Assembly: GCA_023647555.1 (NCBI GenBank)
Contig: JALRLY010000218.1
Coordinates: 1-25,607, forward strand
DNA: 25,607 bases
Source: Pancytospora philotis
Lineage: Eukaryota > Microsporidia
Reading direction: 5' to 3'
Shown here in pieces: positions 24,501 to 25,607 of the stretch. The notes under the pieces are model-generated. The model had not been told where the DNA came from. It was given only the letters and a program-made list of their open reading frames with translations, and ran no database searches. The position numbers and the translations under genes are program-made. Positions within the stretch are counted from its first letter, which is position 1, and each line of letters opens with the position of its first letter.

Positions 24501-25607
24501 GCAGATGACGCTCAACACCTTCCATCTTGCGGGCGTGGGCGGGCGGAATGTCACGCTTGGTATCCCGCGTCTCAGAGAAATTCTTATGATCGCCTCCAAG
24601 AATATCAAGACGCCGGTCATCACCGTGCCGTTTTGCACTGAGCGCCACGACGCGGTCGTCGAGGCCTTCAGGAAGATTACCATCGCGGACTGCCTCGAGA
24701 GCGTCACTGTGCAGGAGGGCTTCGTGCAGAAGACCGGCCAGTACATGAAGAGCATCAAGATTGTGTTCGATCTTGTGGAGCCATCCGAGGCCTGCGCACG
24801 GGCCATCGATATCGGCTTCCTCAAGCTGCTCGGCAAGGAGATCAAGAAGAAAACTTCCTCTGCTGGCATTACCGAGTACCAGAGCAAGGAGACCGCTGGC
24901 AGTAGTGCCGTCGTAGACGCAGAAGATAAGGGCGGAGACGACCAGGACGAGGAATCCAGCTCGTCCTCCGACAGCGATGCGGATTCCAAGCCGCAGAAGG
25001 ACACCTTCGACGACGAGGAGCGGGATGCAAAGGCCGGCGACGGTTTCCTGGAGGACCTCGATGAAGCTGCATCGGACGACGAGGCCGAAGAGCCTTCCTC
25101 CCTCGTCAATCTCAAGAAGCATTCGCCTACGAAGTACTCGTTCCAGATATTCTACCCATCGAGCTTTAATATTCTTCTGATGCCCATCATAGAGAGCATA
25201 TCGAAGAAGATCGTAGTGCGCCACGTCGGTGGGATCGAGCGTGCGTCGGCCAGCGAGGGATCGCTTCTCCTCGAGGGCTCGAACTTCTCCAGTCTCGTCG
25301 GCGAGTTCGGCGATGTGGATATGCTCGAGGCCGTCGATATCACACGCTCGTACTCGAACGATATCTACGCTGTGCTGCAGACCTTCGGGGTTGAGGCCGC
25401 CAGGACGGTCATCGTCAAGGAAATCACCAATGTGTTTGATGTGTACGGCATTTCGATCGACATCCGCCACCTCCTGCTTGTTGCAGACTACATGACGCGC
25501 CTGGGCCGCTTCAGCCCGTTCAACCGCACGTCTCTTACGATGAACGACTCGTTCCTCCAGAAGATGAGCTTCGAGAGCTGCTTCACCAACCTCAAGAACT
25601 CAGCGAT
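21598..25607 (+). CDS. RPA190: RNA polymerase I largest subunit (RPA1/RPA190), 3' end cut by the window
   Basis: It transcribes the rRNA precursor in the nucleolus. The 1336 visible residues include the N-terminal zinc site CATCRLSDLRCPGHFGH (59-75) with CHKC and CPRC further on. FRKNIMGKRVNYAARTVISPDPNL is present, as are the catalytic NADFDGDEMN (470-479, three Mg-binding Asp) and the bridge/trigger region GIIAAQSIGEPSTQMTLNTF (about 957). EPST rather than EPGT, and GIPRLREILM, are typical of Pol I rather than Pol II or III, as is the acidic Ser/Asp/Glu insert near 1115-1165. The last residues (ADYMTRLGRFSPFNR ... SFLQKMSFE) show that only some 40 residues are missing. The start is fixed by AAATTTTTGGCCC. 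No break is seen in the frame. Confidence 0.95.
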   Translation, partial: MKRTYEPRVLALDWYSPKDVVKVSECEVTTPVSFDAFGHAVPDGLYDPRMGPVERDTPCATCRLSDLRCPGHFGHIKLSRCVLNPVLYNAVFALLKSMCHKCLCFKVTDHERLVAYTRLRALQRGVVLTDADAFVKNKAVEELEAAINRMEGDGTAKEDVRYEIAGEFFKRYSGKVKCPRCNAKSPRLTKGNNMRVLIQPSGSDTVDYLTPEDIRKLVDSLYSNEGVLLEEIFRSTDYERFFIEVLPVIPNRFRPPRFVDGKVLENSVNTQLARIMQYSISVEAEARFWPDLQAFVLFYFDSAKAPGSAFGLKQILEKKEGLFRKNIMGKRVNYAARTVISPDPNLHTREIGVPLVFASKLTFPERVTAYNVDRLRKMVQSGTEYPGCAFVESDGALVDMSHISSGARYAIARQLGSGNKVVWRHLLDGDHVLVNRQPTLHAVGLMAHTVKVLRNEKTLRMHYVNCKPYNADFDGDEMNIHFPQSVQALVECRDVAHNDHNYFVPASGKPIRGLEQDHVVAAAALSMKDSFFTRDEYFAVAFSGAKRPGKRLYVARPCIMSPVELYSGKQVISTVLQNLGVRINYDGKTKLTYTDEAAAESGAYGSMRLFEEDCEAQLRIRNGFVVSGTLDKSSVGATSFSVVHACGEVYGYPFCNDLLTAVSRMVNAYITAKGFTVRFDDLLMSRRADAQRHEIFQQSNAAAQAEMQALIGGQEVLDEAKLALCDSKMINFMNGSTSRVVALLSHGLYKKFPYNNMGNIVATGAKGSIVNFSQIACSLGQQELEGRRVPFMASAKTLPCFRRLETAPAAGGYVFERFLTGINPATFYFHCMAGREGLIDTAVKTANSGYLQRCLIKHLEGIKVEYDGSVRADGSVIQYKYGDDGLDCTKATYFSKKDFFADNVHLFPSGSAAVDAHSLAFDHRFGSQPAAWPAGLGALLKQKFVAAEVDAGKSVGIIAAQSIGEPSTQMTLNTFHLAGVGGRNVTLGIPRLREILMIASKNIKTPVITVPFCTERHDAVVEAFRKITIADCLESVTVQEGFVQKTGQYMKSIKIVFDLVEPSEACARAIDIGFLKLLGKEIKKKTSSAGITEYQSKETAGSSAVVDAEDKGGDDQDEESSSSSDSDADSKPQKDTFDDEERDAKAGDGFLEDLDEAASDDEAEEPSSLVNLKKHSPTKYSFQIFYPSSFNILLMPIIESISKKIVVRHVGGIERASASEGSLLLEGSNFSSLVGEFGDVDMLEAVDITRSYSNDIYAVLQTFGVEAARTVIVKEITNVFDVYGISIDIRHLLLVADYMTRLGRFSPFNRTSLTMNDSFLQKMSFESCFTNLKNSA

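Noticed and set aside
22114..25470. A 1118-codon open frame antisense to RPA1
   Set aside because: It is a shadow. RPA1 uses few TTA, CTA and TCA codons because of its GC-rich third positions, so the opposite strand has few stops. The sense strand has all RPA1 motifs.
1..25607. CRISPR arrays, bacterial operons or prophage features
   Set aside because: No regular spaced direct repeats and no bacterial genes; all recognisable genes are eukaryotic nuclear.

Overview
The window looks like a piece of a microsporidian nuclear genome. The evidence is tight packing of mostly uninterrupted genes on both strands, shrunken eukaryotic core proteins (a 197-residue TBP, a 99-residue RNase P subunit, a 131-residue Pol I stalk-like subunit), several orphan secreted proteins, and a recurrent AAAATTTT plus CCC(C) signal just upstream of start codons. 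That signal resembles the AAATTT-like and CCC/GGG-like start signals described for microsporidia. I cannot name the genus. Conserved genes are clearly GC-rich at third codon positions, while the gaps are AT-rich.

Left end (1-2.6 kb): a gene-poor zone. It holds a 50-codon truncated copy of a secreted-protein gene, a decayed LINE retrotransposon fragment (the restriction-like endonuclease end), and then the intact secreted gene on the minus strand.

Core block (3-12.4 kb): a large TOG-array microtubule polymerase-like protein (+); TFIIE beta (-); a derlin with a long acidic tail (-); a 42-codon candidate gene (+); TBP (+); an RPA43-like Pol I stalk subunit (-); a DBP9/DDX56-related pseudo-helicase that has lost its ATPase motifs (-); and elongin C (+). 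Candidate structured RNAs lie in several gaps, including a 5S-like stretch upstream of TBP and a TATA box plus twin hairpins upstream of elongin C.

Orphan block (12.6-21.3 kb): two divergent orphans (471 and 492 residues), the RNase P/MRP subunit RPR2/RPP21, a 351-residue orphan, a possible spliced small gene, a 183-residue secreted protein and a 647-residue secreted Thr/Val-rich repeat protein that may be part of the spore or cell surface.

Right end (21.6 kb to the edge): the largest subunit of RNA polymerase I, cut by the window edge about 40 residues before the expected end.

Functionally the conserved genes lean towards transcription and RNA: TBP and TFIIE beta for Pol II initiation, RPA1 and RPA43 for Pol I, RPR2 for tRNA/rRNA processing, and a ribosome-biogenesis helicase relative. 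ER quality control (derlin), ubiquitin ligation (elongin C) and spindle microtubules (TOG protein) are also represented.
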